Origin: Lactobacillus sp. LL6
Lineage (GTDB): Bacteria; Bacillota; Bacilli; Lactobacillales; Lactobacillaceae
Direction: 5' to 3'
Assembly (NCBI RefSeq): GCF_007570935.1
Contig: NZ_VLLR01000001.1
Coordinates: forward strand, 620,001 to 684,000
DNA length: 64,000 bases
Below the pieces are notes generated by a model. That model did no database searches and was not told where the DNA came from. It saw nothing but the letters and a program-made list of their open reading frames with translations. The position numbers and the translations under genes were made by a program. Shown in pieces: positions 7,969 through 17,547 of the stretch (positions within the stretch are counted from its first letter, which is position 1; the number at the start of each line of letters is the position of its first letter).

Positions 7969-8940
7969 ATGGAACCAATTTTTTTAACGCCATATTTTAG
8001 ACCAAAAATTTGGGGCGGTCGTAAATTAGATACAATTTTTCATTATGATATTCCAGAAGGAAAAGTTGGAGAAGCGTGGATTATTTCTGGCTATAAAGAT
8101 GATGCTTCAACGGTAACTTCAGGGCCACTTAAGGGAAAGAGCTTAAGAGAAGTTTATCATGAACATCCAGAATTATTTGGCAATCCTAAGTCAAAAGAGT
8201 TTCCATTGCTTGTTAAATTCTTGGATGCTAATGATAATTTATCTGTTCAAGTTCACCCAGATGATGACTATGCTAATAAAGTAGAAAATGATTCTGGTAA
8301 AACTGAGAGCTGGTATGTGTTACAAGCAGATCCCGGTGCATATTTGATTTATGGTCATCATGCAAAAAGCAAAGCAGAACTTACGGAAATGATAAAAAAA
8401 GGTGAATGGGATAAGTTACTTCGCAAAGTTCCAATAAAAAAAGGAGCCTTCTTCTATGTACCAGCAGGAACTATCCATGCTTTGACTAAAGGTAGTTTAG
8501 TTATTGAAACTCAACAATCAAGCGATGTTACTTATCGTCTTTATGATTATGATAGAGTTGATAAAAAAACAGGAAAAAAGCGAGAACTCCATACTCAAAA
8601 GTCGATTGATGTAACAACAGTTCCGCATCAAGATCCTAAATTAGATATTCATACTGAAAAAGTACAAGATGCGGAAATTAAGACATTAGTTGAGCCACCA
8701 GTTTCACCACATTTTTATTTGTGGCAAATTGATTTAGATGGAACTTGGCAAACCAGTCTCAATAATCATCCTTATTTATTAGTTTCAGTAATTGATGGTA
8801 AAGGAACTATTGAATCTAATGGTCAAAAATGGAATTTAAAGTTAGGAGATAATTTAATTATTCCAAATGAGATGAAGAATTTCACTTTCACTGGTAAAAT
8901 GAGAATTGTTATGTCTGCTCCAGATGAAGAGCAAGAATAA
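7969..8940 (+). CDS. manA: Mannose-6-phosphate isomerase, class I
   Basis: 323-residue cupin-fold enzyme interconverting mannose 6-phosphate and fructose 6-phosphate, in the short Firmicutes form. Zinc-site motifs are visible: SVQVHPDD (Gln and His ligands), KTESWYV (Glu) and PAGTIHAL (His), followed by IETQQSSDVTYRLYDYDR, the family's active-site segment with the catalytic Arg. The ATG has TGAGGTGA upstream. It stands as a single gene, 64 nt after patB, and supplies or drains mannose for glycolysis or polymer synthesis. Confidence 0.95.
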   Translation: MEPIFLTPYFRPKIWGGRKLDTIFHYDIPEGKVGEAWIISGYKDDASTVTSGPLKGKSLREVYHEHPELFGNPKSKEFPLLVKFLDANDNLSVQVHPDDDYANKVENDSGKTESWYVLQADPGAYLIYGHHAKSKAELTEMIKKGEWDKLLRKVPIKKGAFFYVPAGTIHALTKGSLVIETQQSSDVTYRLYDYDRVDKKTGKKRELHTQKSIDVTTVPHQDPKLDIHTEKVQDAEIKTLVEPPVSPHFYLWQIDLDGTWQTSLNNHPYLLVSVIDGKGTIESNGQKWNLKLGDNLIIPNEMKNFTFTGKMRIVMSAPDEEQE

Positions 8941-8966
8941 AATTTTCAAAAAGGAAGTGGCCCTTG

Positions 8967-9356
8967 ATGATATATATCGCGTGTGGCAGTGTAATGATGG
9001 TAGTAGGATTTATTTGGTTGATAAGTCCTGCAAAAAAGCCTAATCGTCTATATGGTTATCTATCATATCTAGCCCAGGTAAATTCGGAGAGCTTTAAATA
9101 TGCTCAAAAAATTGCTAGCTATTGGCTTTTACTATTCGGTACAATTCAGGTAGTATTAGGTATGATAATTCATTTTTTGAATTGGGATCGCTACTTTCTT
9201 TTATGGCTGCTAACTTTTTATTTGTTTATTTTGTTTCCAATTGTTTGGACTGAAAAAAGTTTGAAATTGTTTTTGCAAAAACGTGGTCAGCTTCCAAGAG
9301 ATTATGTCGATCCTGATAAAATTAAGAAAACAAGAACAAAAGGATTTAAGGATTGA
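8967..9356 (+). CDS. Small membrane protein, SdpI-like family
   Basis: 129 residues with three hydrophobic segments near 1-18, 48-70 and 74-95 and a charged C-terminal tail. The stretch GYLSYLAQ-N-ESFKYAQKIASYW resembles the SdpI-family motif (GYRT...A...AN..A), which in Bacillus gives immunity to the SdpC toxin, but many members have unknown roles. AAGGAAG at 8951-8957 supports the ATG at 8967; a TTG at 8964 is possible. It ends within a few nt of the response regulator start, so it may be co-transcribed with the two-component system. Confidence 0.6.
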   Translation: MIYIACGSVMMVVGFIWLISPAKKPNRLYGYLSYLAQVNSESFKYAQKIASYWLLLFGTIQVVLGMIIHFLNWDRYFLLWLLTFYLFILFPIVWTEKSLKLFLQKRGQLPRDYVDPDKIKKTRTKGFKD

Positions 9357-9358
9357 AT

Positions 9359-10081
9359 ATGAATTTAAAAATTTTAATGGTTGAAGATGACAAGTCTGTT
9401 GCAGAAATGATGGGGATGTTTTTCAAAAAAGAAGGTTGGGAGCAAGTTATTGCGGTTGATGGTGAAGAAGCTGTCAATAAATTTGAACAAGATCCAGCTA
9501 GTTATGATTTAATTACGCTGGATCTTAATTTGCCTAAAAAAGATGGTATTCAAGTTGCTAAAGAAGTTAGGGCTATTTCTCCTACTGTCCCAATTATTAT
9601 GCTTACAGCGCGTGGAAGTGAATCTGATCAAGTGTTGGGTTTAGGCGTAGGAGCGGATGATTATGTGACAAAGCCCTTTAGTCCTTTGGCTTTAATTGCA
9701 CGTATCAAGGCTCTTCATCGTCGAGTAATGATGGATGATTCTAAAGGTGATGAAAGCGAAAATATACAAGATTATGATATCAAGACAGAGCATCTAATGA
9801 TTTCAACTGCTAGACGTGAAGTTAGTTTTGATGGTCAACCAGTTAGAAATTTAACACCAAAAGAATTTGATTTACTGTTTACTTTAGCACAAAAACCTAA
9901 ACAAGTTTTTTCACGAGAACAGTTATTAGAACTTGTGTGGGGTTATGAATATTATGGTGAAGAGCGAACGGTTGATGCTCATATTAAAAAACTGCGTCAA
10001 AAATTAGAAAAAGTTGGTCCTCAAGTTATTCAAACTGTTTGGGGTGTAGGATATAAATTTGATGATTCTAAGGTTGAATAA
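9359..10081 (+). CDS. OmpR/PhoB-family response regulator
   Basis: 240 residues. The receiver domain (1-120) has the acidic pair EDD near the N-terminus, the phosphoacceptor Asp at about residue 55 in TLDLNLPKKDG, MLTAR with the switch Thr, and VTKPFSP with the conserved Lys. A winged-helix DNA-binding domain ends in TVWGVGYKF. A TTG six nt upstream is an alternative start. Its stop overlaps the ATG of the histidine kinase by 1 nt, so the two form a coupled signalling pair. The target genes are not evident. Confidence 0.92.
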   Translation: MNLKILMVEDDKSVAEMMGMFFKKEGWEQVIAVDGEEAVNKFEQDPASYDLITLDLNLPKKDGIQVAKEVRAISPTVPIIMLTARGSESDQVLGLGVGADDYVTKPFSPLALIARIKALHRRVMMDDSKGDESENIQDYDIKTEHLMISTARREVSFDGQPVRNLTPKEFDLLFTLAQKPKQVFSREQLLELVWGYEYYGEERTVDAHIKKLRQKLEKVGPQVIQTVWGVGYKFDDSKVE

Positions 10082-11532
10082 TGAAGTTAATCTATCAACA
10101 CATGCTCGGATTTTTGATAATAATAATTACTACTATTTCAATTATTGGCTATGCGGAAATTGATTATGCTAAAAATCAAGCTTATTCGCAAAATTATCAC
10201 CGTATGGAAAATTATGCAGATTCTTTGGGACAGCTTGCAATTAATGAAGGAAGAAATGGAGAAGCTGTTTTAAGCGATAATTTTTTAACTCAATTGCAAT
10301 TTGTTTTGCAAGGAGATGATATGCAATTTAGGATTTTTAATGGTCAAAATGAGCAAATTTATCCTAAAGTGCCTAATCAAGTAAAATTATCTAAAAAAGT
10401 TTTTGCCACTTTGAAAAAGGGACAAGAAATTCGAATCAAAAACAATAATGTTGGTCGTTCTTATATTGGTAAGACTAAAGATGCTTATACAGGCGTATTA
10501 ATGCCGTGGATGAATGGTAAAAAACTAGTTGGTGTTATTTGGCTAGGATCAAGAGTAAAAAATGTTGAAAGACCCATTATGATGGCAAAGCACAATTTGA
10601 TGAACGCTTTAATTGTGACTTTAGTTGTAGGATTGGTATTAAGTTTAATTATTTCGTATTATTCAACAGCTAAAATTAAGCGTTTATCAAGAGCCACTAA
10701 AAAAGTTGAAGCAGGAGACTTTGATGTTCATCTTGAACATAAAAATAGTGATGAAATTGACCAATTAGCTGGAAACTTTAATCAAATGGTTAAAGCTCTA
10801 AAAGAATCTAATGAAGAAATTAAAGCTCAAGAAAAACGACGCGACCAATTTATGGCAGATGTTGCTCATGAAATGAGGACCCCTTTGACCACTATCAATG
10901 GGATTCTTGAAGGATTACAATATGATGCAATCCCTGAAGAATCCAAGCCACAGTCGATTTCTTTAATGAAGCATGAAACTAAGAGACTCATTAGGCTAGT
11001 TAATGAAAACTTAGATTACGAAAAAATTCGTAGCAATCAAGTTTCTCTGTATAAGAGTGAGTTTAATGCGGCAGATGTATTGCATGATGTGCAAACGCAG
11101 CTGCAACAAAATGCTAAAAAGGCAAATGATAAATTAATTGTTGAATGTCCTGAAAATTTGCCAATTTATGCGGATAGAGATCGCTTCACTCAAATTGTAG
11201 TTAACTTAACTCAGAATGCGATTCAGTTTACACATGATGGTAAAATAACGCTTTTAGGACGCAGAATTGACCATGCAGTCCAAATTCAAGTAAAAGATAA
11301 TGGAATTGGAATGAGTAAAGAACAAATGAAATATATCTTTGAGCGTTTCTTTAAAGCGGATCCTTCCAGAGCTCGTTTAGGAACTGGTGAGTCTGGGTTA
11401 GGATTAGCAATTGTATATTCACTTGTTAAACAGCATGGAGGAGAAATTTCTGTAGAATCTCAACCGAATAAAGGCGCTACTTTTACTGTGATTATTTATG
11501 ATAACGGTTATGAGAAAAATAATAATATATGA
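10081..11532 (+). CDS. Sensor histidine kinase of the two-component system
   Basis: 483 residues. One membrane helix at about 8-27, an outside sensor region to about 170, a second helix at 174-194, a HAMP linker to about 245, then the HisKA domain with phospho-accepting His263 in DVAHEMRTPL. The HATPase domain has NLTQNAIQFT (N box), DNGIGMS (G1), FERFF and GESGLGLAI (G2). Architecture is like PhoR/BaeS-type kinases. It partners with the response regulator directly upstream. The signal sensed is unknown. A bidirectional terminator follows. Confidence 0.92.
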   Translation: MKLIYQHMLGFLIIIITTISIIGYAEIDYAKNQAYSQNYHRMENYADSLGQLAINEGRNGEAVLSDNFLTQLQFVLQGDDMQFRIFNGQNEQIYPKVPNQVKLSKKVFATLKKGQEIRIKNNNVGRSYIGKTKDAYTGVLMPWMNGKKLVGVIWLGSRVKNVERPIMMAKHNLMNALIVTLVVGLVLSLIISYYSTAKIKRLSRATKKVEAGDFDVHLEHKNSDEIDQLAGNFNQMVKALKESNEEIKAQEKRRDQFMADVAHEMRTPLTTINGILEGLQYDAIPEESKPQSISLMKHETKRLIRLVNENLDYEKIRSNQVSLYKSEFNAADVLHDVQTQLQQNAKKANDKLIVECPENLPIYADRDRFTQIVVNLTQNAIQFTHDGKITLLGRRIDHAVQIQVKDNGIGMSKEQMKYIFERFFKADPSRARLGTGESGLGLAIVYSLVKQHGGEISVESQPNKGATFTVIIYDNGYEKNNNI

Positions 11533-11545
11533 TTTTTTATAGATT

Positions 11546-11574
11546 AAAAAAGCTGACAAAATGTCAGCTTTTTT
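11546..11574. terminator. Bidirectional terminator between the histidine kinase and ltaS
   Basis: AAAAAAGCTGACA and TGTCAGCTTTTTT form a perfect stem around AAA. The A-run and T-run allow termination in both directions for the two converging genes. Confidence 0.85.
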
Positions 11575-11584
11575 GCTTGATTTT

Positions 11585-13765
11585 TTATTTATTTTTAGTT
11601 TGAGTTTCTTTTTGAGAGGTTGACTTATTAGTAAGGCTGTTGTTTTTAACAGTATCAGGAACTTCGGTAATTTCTTTTTGACGTCCACGTAATTCTGCTG
11701 CATCAGTTTTATATAAACTAGTAGTTGAGCCATGATGTTGAGAGTAAAGTGAAGTTGATTTTTCTTTTAATTTTTGTCTTAATTCTATCATCTGTTCATA
11801 ATTTGTTAAGTAATCAAATTGAGCTGGATCAACCGGTTTAAAACCAATTGGAGTATAGAATCTAAGTAAGTTATGATTATTCAATAAGTCAGAATATTTT
11901 AATGATTGTTTGGCTTCTTTTGCTAAAGAGGTGATTTCACGCTTTTCTTGTGAAGTAAAGTTGATGATTTGTTTTCCGCTCTTTCGGTCATAAACTACCC
12001 CCTTAATTCCTTTACCACCGATAATGACATATTTGCCACTTACAATTGTTCCATTTCTAAAGACTATCCAATCTTTATATTTAGGGGAAAGCATATCACT
12101 ACCAAATTGAATATAATTTTTATTTTTAATACCTAGTAAGTGGAGTAATGTAGGTAAAACGTCAATTTCACCCCCAACCTTATCTTTGATTTCACCTTTG
12201 AGATTAGCAGCATGAATCATAAACGGAACACGTTGCATTTGTACATTATTGAAACTATTCCAAGTATCTGAACTTTCACCAATAATCGGTGCTAAAGTTT
12301 CATTTTCACTATTTGATAAACCATAATGATCTCCATAAATTACAATCATGGTATTTTTGTATAGTCCAGAAGCTTTTAAATAATTGAAAAACTCGCGAAC
12401 GGCTTGGTCTAAATAATGCGCAGTTTCGAAGTAGTTATTAATGGTTTCGTCTCTAGTATTAGTTGTCTTGAACTTAGGGTCTAAATCCTCTTTATCCATT
12501 GAAAAAGGAATGTGATTAGTAACAGTAATATATTTAGCATAAAATGGCTGTTGCATTTGTTCTAAATATTTAACACTTTCAGAAAAAAGTAATTTATCTT
12601 TTAAACCGTAACCAATTTTATCGTTAGTTTTGTTACTGAAATAATTTTGGTCAAAGAAATAGTTATAACCAAAATTTTTGTAAACTTCATTACGATTCCA
12701 AAAAGTTCCGACATTTCCGTGAAAAACTGCTGAAGTATAACCATCTTGACGTAAAATTTGAGGGGCTGCTTGAAATGTGTTTTCAGAGCCTAGAGAAGTA
12801 AAAAGTGACCCATCTGAAATTCCATAACTACCTGTTTCAAGCATGGTTTCTGCATCACTTGTACGCCCAAGTCCTACTTGGTGATAAAAGTTTTTAAAGC
12901 TAATGGTATGAGGATTTTTATAAATAGAATTTAAAAATGGAGTAACTTCTGTGCCGTTAATTTTTAAATTAATCAAAAATTGCTGGAAACTTTCAAGGTG
13001 AATAATAACTACATTCTTTCCTTTTTCTTTTCCAAAGGTTGTTCCAGCTAAAGCATGGTGTTTTTTGGTATAGTTGATTATTTTATTAAGATCTGATGAG
13101 TTGGCATTCTTGTTTACTTGTACTGTTTGAGCATTTTTAATGCCGTCGTATACCGTATAAGTATCTAAACCAAGATACTTAACAATATAAGAACGATCAA
13201 AAGTATTTCTTAATAAACGTGGTCTTGATGATTCGGCCAAAAACATATTTAAAGTTAGCATAAATGCTCCAAATGAAGTGATGGCAAATGGTGTTGAAAG
13301 ACCATAAGACTTTGGATCAATTTTAATTTTTTTAGTAATCAATAAAGCAATGATAATAATTAAATCTAACCAAATGAAAATATCACTAGGATGAAGTAAA
13401 CTAACTGCACTTTTACCTAAACCGGGAGCAACTTTTCCGGCATTGGTGATGGTCTTCATTGTAATGAAGTCAGAAAATTGCCGATAGTATAAAATATTTG
13501 CAAATAAAAGGACCGTATTTAAAAAGTCCATTACCAACATTGCAATGTATGATACTAGTGGACGAGGAAAGTAAAAACCGATACCAATCAATAAGATTGC
13601 TGTGCCGATTGGACTTGTCCACATGATTATATGTTGGTAGGGATCGCTAAGACCTAAATTAAAATCAACATAGGCCGCAAAAATATATTTGATCCAAAAT
13701 AAAACTACCAGTAACGTAAAAAATCCAGTACGGGTTTGAATGAAATTGAGTAGTGTTTTTTTCAT
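11585..13765 (-). CDS. ltaS: LtaS-type lipoteichoic acid synthase
   Basis: 726-residue polyglycerolphosphate transferase family protein that uses phosphatidylglycerol to build or prime lipoteichoic acid on the outer membrane face. About five membrane helices lie in residues 10-175, then an extracellular sulfatase-fold domain. Metal-site Glu258 (HLESF) and the catalytic Thr302 (GLGRTSDAE) are present, with GDHYG further on. The C-terminal 80 residues are polar (Ser, Thr, Lys), longer than in the shortest homologues. A promoter is visible upstream on the minus strand. Synthase versus primase (LtaP) cannot be separated by eye. Confidence 0.92.
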   Translation of the reverse strand: MKKTLLNFIQTRTGFFTLLVVLFWIKYIFAAYVDFNLGLSDPYQHIIMWTSPIGTAILLIGIGFYFPRPLVSYIAMLVMDFLNTVLLFANILYYRQFSDFITMKTITNAGKVAPGLGKSAVSLLHPSDIFIWLDLIIIIALLITKKIKIDPKSYGLSTPFAITSFGAFMLTLNMFLAESSRPRLLRNTFDRSYIVKYLGLDTYTVYDGIKNAQTVQVNKNANSSDLNKIINYTKKHHALAGTTFGKEKGKNVVIIHLESFQQFLINLKINGTEVTPFLNSIYKNPHTISFKNFYHQVGLGRTSDAETMLETGSYGISDGSLFTSLGSENTFQAAPQILRQDGYTSAVFHGNVGTFWNRNEVYKNFGYNYFFDQNYFSNKTNDKIGYGLKDKLLFSESVKYLEQMQQPFYAKYITVTNHIPFSMDKEDLDPKFKTTNTRDETINNYFETAHYLDQAVREFFNYLKASGLYKNTMIVIYGDHYGLSNSENETLAPIIGESSDTWNSFNNVQMQRVPFMIHAANLKGEIKDKVGGEIDVLPTLLHLLGIKNKNYIQFGSDMLSPKYKDWIVFRNGTIVSGKYVIIGGKGIKGVVYDRKSGKQIINFTSQEKREITSLAKEAKQSLKYSDLLNNHNLLRFYTPIGFKPVDPAQFDYLTNYEQMIELRQKLKEKSTSLYSQHHGSTTSLYKTDAAELRGRQKEITEVPDTVKNNSLTNKSTSQKETQTKNK

Positions 13766-13788
13766 AATTTCTCCTTATTAACTTCTTC

Positions 13789-13817
13789 ATTTTAATGGTT
13801 ATAAAAAAAATAGACAA
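13789..13817 (-). promoter_or_regulatory. Promoter of ltaS
   Basis: On the minus strand TTGTCT (13812-13817), a 17-nt spacer and TAAAAT (13789-13794) precede the ltaS start at 13765 by about two dozen nt. Confidence 0.6.
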
Positions 13818-13907
13818 TCTTTTAGTGAGAGTTAGTAGTTTTTTAATAATTTTTGATCAAAATTGAGTATAATTTAAATTAGACATTAAAAATTTAAGGG
13901 ATTTATT

Positions 13908-14522
13908 ATGGTATTTTTTGGACCGCTGTATAATTTATTAGTTAAACTGTATGCAACTAGAATAAATCATTTTCCGTTGATAAAGTTATCACTAGTTGCA
14001 TTAGATAAAACTGTTTTTTATTTTTTGATTTTTGCTGTAATTCGTTTGATTTGGCTACTTTGTGTTCGTAGAAGGAGATCGATAAAATCTGAAGCTACTG
14101 TTTGGATTTTTGCATTTTATATTATTTTAGTTTTAATGCTGACAACATTTAGGGATACATATTTTCCGTGGCAAATTCAACTGCATTTAAAAAGACCGCT
14201 TAGCGACATAAATTTGACATTTATGGAAGAGACATGGAAATTAATTTATGCGCAAAGTAGGGTAGATTTTATTTATAATTCATTTGGAAATGTTTTATGT
14301 TTCGTACCGATTGGTTTTTTGGCGCCGATAGTTTTTTCAAAAAAGCAAACTTTTTGGAGAGTAACTTTGTTAGGGATGCTGTTTTCGATTTGTATTGAAG
14401 TTATGCAATTCTTTTTAGCAACAGGAGTTAGCGATATTGATGATGTATTTTTTAATACTTGTGGTTGTATAATTGGTTACGGTTTCTTTATGATGTTTAA
14501 AAGAATTAGGCGGAATTTTTAA
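13908..14522 (+). CDS. VanZ-like family membrane protein
   Basis: 204 residues with four or five hydrophobic segments. The motif NSFGNVLCFVPIGFLAP followed by SICIEVMQFFLATGVSDIDDVFFNTCGCIIGY is the VanZ-family signature (N-x-x-G-N...PlGf...E..Q...GR..DidDv..Nt.Ga..G). VanZ gives low-level teicoplanin resistance in enterococci; chromosomal relatives have unclear roles at the cell envelope. It is a monocistronic gene between the divergent ltaS and pgi. A TATAAT at about 13869 could be its -10. No other van genes are nearby. Confidence 0.85.
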   Translation: MVFFGPLYNLLVKLYATRINHFPLIKLSLVALDKTVFYFLIFAVIRLIWLLCVRRRRSIKSEATVWIFAFYIILVLMLTTFRDTYFPWQIQLHLKRPLSDINLTFMEETWKLIYAQSRVDFIYNSFGNVLCFVPIGFLAPIVFSKKQTFWRVTLLGMLFSICIEVMQFFLATGVSDIDDVFFNTCGCIIGYGFFMMFKRIRRNF

Positions 14523-14554
14523 ATTATAATAAGACTGGTATTTATGTAACAAAA

Positions 14555-14583
14555 TTGCTAAAATAGGTCTTGTGAAATAAATA
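14555..14583 (+). promoter_or_regulatory. Probable pgi promoter
   Basis: TTGCTA at 14555-14560, a 17-nt spacer and TAAATA at 14578-14583, 25 nt before the pgi start codon. The -10 is imperfect. Confidence 0.45.
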
Positions 14584-14608
14584 TTTTATCTAGTTAGGAA
14601 GCAGATTT

Positions 14609-15946
14609 ATGAGTTTAATTAATTTTGATAGTAGTAAATTAGCTCCATTTGTTCACAAAAACGAATTGAGCGAAATGCAAGCTATGGTAAATGCTGCTAA
14701 CACTGAACTCCGCGATGGTACTGGTGCTGGTAGTGATTTTCTTGGTTGGCTTAACTTGCCAGTTGATTATGACAAAGATGAATTTGCACGCATTAAGAAA
14801 GCTGCTAAGAAGATTCAAAGCGATTCAGAAGTATTGATTTGTATCGGTATTGGTGGTTCATACCTTGGTGCACAAGCTGCAATTGAATTTTTGAACAGTA
14901 ACTTTTACGGTAAGGAAAAGAGCGATTACCCAACTGTAGTATTCTGCGGTAATTCACTTTCAGGTTCATACCTTTACGACTTAATTGAATGGCTTGGTGA
15001 TAAGGACTTTAGTATCAATGTTATTTCTAAGTCAGGTACAACTACTGAACCATCAGTAGCATTCCGTATTTTTAAAGCTAAGCTTATTGAAAAATATGGT
15101 AAGGAAGAAGCTGCTAAGCGTATTTACGCAACTACTGACCGTAAGAAGGGTGCACTTAAGACTGAAGCTGATGCAGAAGGCTACGAAGAATTTGTAGTTC
15201 CAGATGATGTTGGTGGTCGTTACAGTGTTCTTACAGCTGTTGGTTTGCTTCCAATTGCTGCAAGTGGTGCTGATATTGATGAATTAATGAAGGGTGCAGC
15301 TGACGCTCGTGCAGACTACACTGACACTGATTTATCAAAACCTACTCCATACCAATACGCAGCAATTCGTAACATTCTTTACCGCAAGGGTTACACAACT
15401 GAAATTGTTGAAAACTATGAACCAAGCCTTAGAATGTTTGCTGAATGGTGCAAGCAATTAATGGGTGAATCAGAAGGTAAAGACCAAAAGGGTATTTATC
15501 CATCAAGTGCTAACTTTACTACTGACTTGCACTCACTTGGTCAATACATTCAAGAAGGTCTTCGTAACATCTTTGAAACTGTTATTCGTGTAGAAAAGCC
15601 ACGCCATGATGTTAAGATTCCAGGCGACAAAGAAAACCTTGATGGTCTTAACTTCTTAGAAGGTAAGAGCTTAAATTACGTAAATGACCGCGCTTATGAA
15701 GGTGTTGTTTTAGCTCACACTGATGGTGGTGTTCCTGTAATGACTATTAACATTCCAGATCAAACCGCTCATACTTTGGGCTACATGATTTACTTCTTCG
15801 AATTAGCAATTGCTATTTCAGGTTACTTGAATGGTATTAACCCATTCAACCAACCAGGTGTTGAAGCTTACAAGCGCAATATGTTTGGTCTTCTTAACAA
15901 GCCAGGCTATGAAGACTTGCATGACGACTTAACTAAGCGTCTTTAA
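14609..15946 (+). CDS. pgi: Glucose-6-phosphate isomerase
   Basis: 445 residues, the short Gram-positive form. Interconverts glucose 6-phosphate and fructose 6-phosphate. Seen are [26 protein letters not shown] (phosphate-binding loop), the family signature around [14 protein letters not shown], and [10 protein letters not shown]. The codon choice is noticeably more biased (CTT, GGT, AAG) than in nearby genes, which fits high expression. A good site (TTAGGAAG) precedes the ATG. Confidence 0.97.
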   Translation: MSLINFDSSKLAPFVHKNELSEMQAMVNAANTELRDGTGAGSDFLGWLNLPVDYDKDEFARIKKAAKKIQSDSEVLICIGIGGSYLGAQAAIEFLNSNFYGKEKSDYPTVVFCGNSLSGSYLYDLIEWLGDKDFSINVISKSGTTTEPSVAFRIFKAKLIEKYGKEEAAKRIYATTDRKKGALKTEADAEGYEEFVVPDDVGGRYSVLTAVGLLPIAASGADIDELMKGAADARADYTDTDLSKPTPYQYAAIRNILYRKGYTTEIVENYEPSLRMFAEWCKQLMGESEGKDQKGIYPSSANFTTDLHSLGQYIQEGLRNIFETVIRVEKPRHDVKIPGDKENLDGLNFLEGKSLNYVNDRAYEGVVLAHTDGGVPVMTINIPDQTAHTLGYMIYFFELAIAISGYLNGINPFNQPGVEAYKRNMFGLLNKPGYEDLHDDLTKRL

Positions 15947-16023
15947 TAATAAATAATCTACTTAGTATAATTGATGGTTAACAGATGATTATACAGCAGA
16001 AATAAGCTAATTTTAGCTAAAGA

Positions 16024-16055
16024 AAGAGTAGAAGCTTTTTGCTTCTACTCTTTTT
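16024..16055 (+). terminator. Terminator after pgi
   Basis: AAGAGTAGAAGC and GCTTCTACTCTT form a 12-bp perfect stem around TTTTT, followed by a T-run that runs up to the ribosome binding site of the next gene. Confidence 0.85.
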
Positions 16056-16075
16056 CATTGAAAGGGAATGTGTTT

Positions 16076-17476
16076 GTGAATAAAGAAACGAGTAGTAAAA
16101 ATGTACTTGCAGTTTTAGCTGCAGCTTTTATGTCTTTTGTGGGAATTTTGACAGAAACTAGTTTGAATGTTACTTTTCCAACGATGATGAAACAATTTAA
16201 GGTAAGTTTAGATACAATTCAATGGACGACTACGGGCTATTTATTAATGATTGCAATTGTTATGATTACTTCGTCTTATTTGAATGAAAGATTTACCGCT
16301 AAACAGCAATTTTCTGTAGCATGTATTGGTTTTATCATTGGGAGTTTAATTAGCGCAGTTGCACCTAATTTTGTAATTTTACTGTTGGGGCGTCTGGTAT
16401 CAGCTCTTGGAGCAGGATTAAGTACGCCATTAATGTTTAATATGATTACTGAAATAATGCCTAGAGCTAAATGGGGCGTTTATATGGGAATTGCCGGATT
16501 AGTAATTGCGATGGCCCCCACTCTGGGTCCAGCTTTTGGAGGCGCTGTAACTTATTATATGAATTGGCGCTGGATTTTTATAATTGTAGTAATTTTTGCA
16601 GCTATGGTATTTATTATGGGAATATTTGTAGTTGGAAAATATCATGAACAAAAAGATAATGGCTTTGACTGGTTGAATTTTATTATTTTATCTGGGGCTT
16701 TTGTGAGTTTAACAATTGGTATTAACCAAATTAGTCATGGATTAGCTAATTGGAAATTGTGGGGGTTGTTATTATTAGCAGGAATATTATTTTATACTTT
16801 TGCTAAACTTTCCAAAAAATCTACTAAAAAATTATTAGATTTAGCTGTTTTCAAGCAAAAAGCTTTTATTTATGGGGCTCTCGCATATTTTCTTTTGCAA
16901 TTCATTAATATCGGAACTAGTTTTGTTTTGCCAAACTATGTTCAAATTGTTAGTCACCAAAGCTCACTTGTTGGAGGGCTAATTTTATTACCAGGAAGTA
17001 TTATTGCTGGTTTACTTAATCCATATTTTGGAAAATTATATGATAACATGGGAGCAAGATTGCCTCTTTATTTAGGAGGAGGCTTAATGACAATCAGTAG
17101 TATTTTATTTGCTATTTATGGATTAGATTTAACTGTTATGATGATAATGATAATCTATGGGATTTTAATGTTAGGTCACAGAATGGCTTTCAGTAATACT
17201 TTAGCTGAATCGCTAAAGCTTCAACAAGGTAACTTACGTGCAGATGCTACGGCTGTATGTCAAACTAGCCAACAATTAGCAGGATCTATTGGAACTGCTA
17301 TTTTGGCATCAATTATTGCTATTTCTCAAAATAAAGGTGGGGCATCATATGCGGTTTTGACTGCTAAAGGAAGTCAAATGGCATTTTGCTTTACAAGTAT
17401 ATTAGGTCTAATAATTTTAGGATGCTACTTAAGACTCTTTAGATTAGAAAAAATCAAGACAAAAACTAAAAAATAG
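16076..17476 (+). CDS. MFS multidrug exporter, DHA2 (EmrB/QacA-like) family
   Basis: 466 residues with about 14 hydrophobic segments. The N-terminal half shows the family patterns ETSLNVTFPTMMKQF, GRLVSALGAG and the motif-C-like GIAGLVIAMAPTLGPAFGG. DHA2 transporters expel drugs or metabolites using the proton gradient. GAAAGGGA at 16060-16067 favours the GTG at 16076 over the upstream in-frame TTG at 16058. It lies between two strong terminators and is monocistronic. The substrate cannot be inferred. Confidence 0.88.
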   Translation: MNKETSSKNVLAVLAAAFMSFVGILTETSLNVTFPTMMKQFKVSLDTIQWTTTGYLLMIAIVMITSSYLNERFTAKQQFSVACIGFIIGSLISAVAPNFVILLLGRLVSALGAGLSTPLMFNMITEIMPRAKWGVYMGIAGLVIAMAPTLGPAFGGAVTYYMNWRWIFIIVVIFAAMVFIMGIFVVGKYHEQKDNGFDWLNFIILSGAFVSLTIGINQISHGLANWKLWGLLLLAGILFYTFAKLSKKSTKKLLDLAVFKQKAFIYGALAYFLLQFINIGTSFVLPNYVQIVSHQSSLVGGLILLPGSIIAGLLNPYFGKLYDNMGARLPLYLGGGLMTISSILFAIYGLDLTVMMIMIIYGILMLGHRMAFSNTLAESLKLQQGNLRADATAVCQTSQQLAGSIGTAILASIIAISQNKGGASYAVLTAKGSQMAFCFTSILGLIILGCYLRLFRLEKIKTKTKK

Positions 17477-17514
17477 ACTATAATTATAGTGAATGATTGA
17501 AAATAAGTGAGATT

Positions 17515-17545
17515 AAAAAGGCGACTGAACACCAGTCGCCTTTTT
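17515..17545. terminator. Bidirectional terminator
   Basis: AAAAAGGCGACTG and CAGTCGCCTTTTT pair around a 5-nt loop. It serves both the exporter gene and the convergent hydrolase gene. Confidence 0.9.
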
Positions 17546-17547
17546 CT

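Noticed and set aside
13908..14522. Vancomycin resistance locus suggested by the VanZ-like gene
   Set aside because: No vanHAXY, vanRS or other resistance genes are adjacent; VanZ-like proteins are common in chromosomes.
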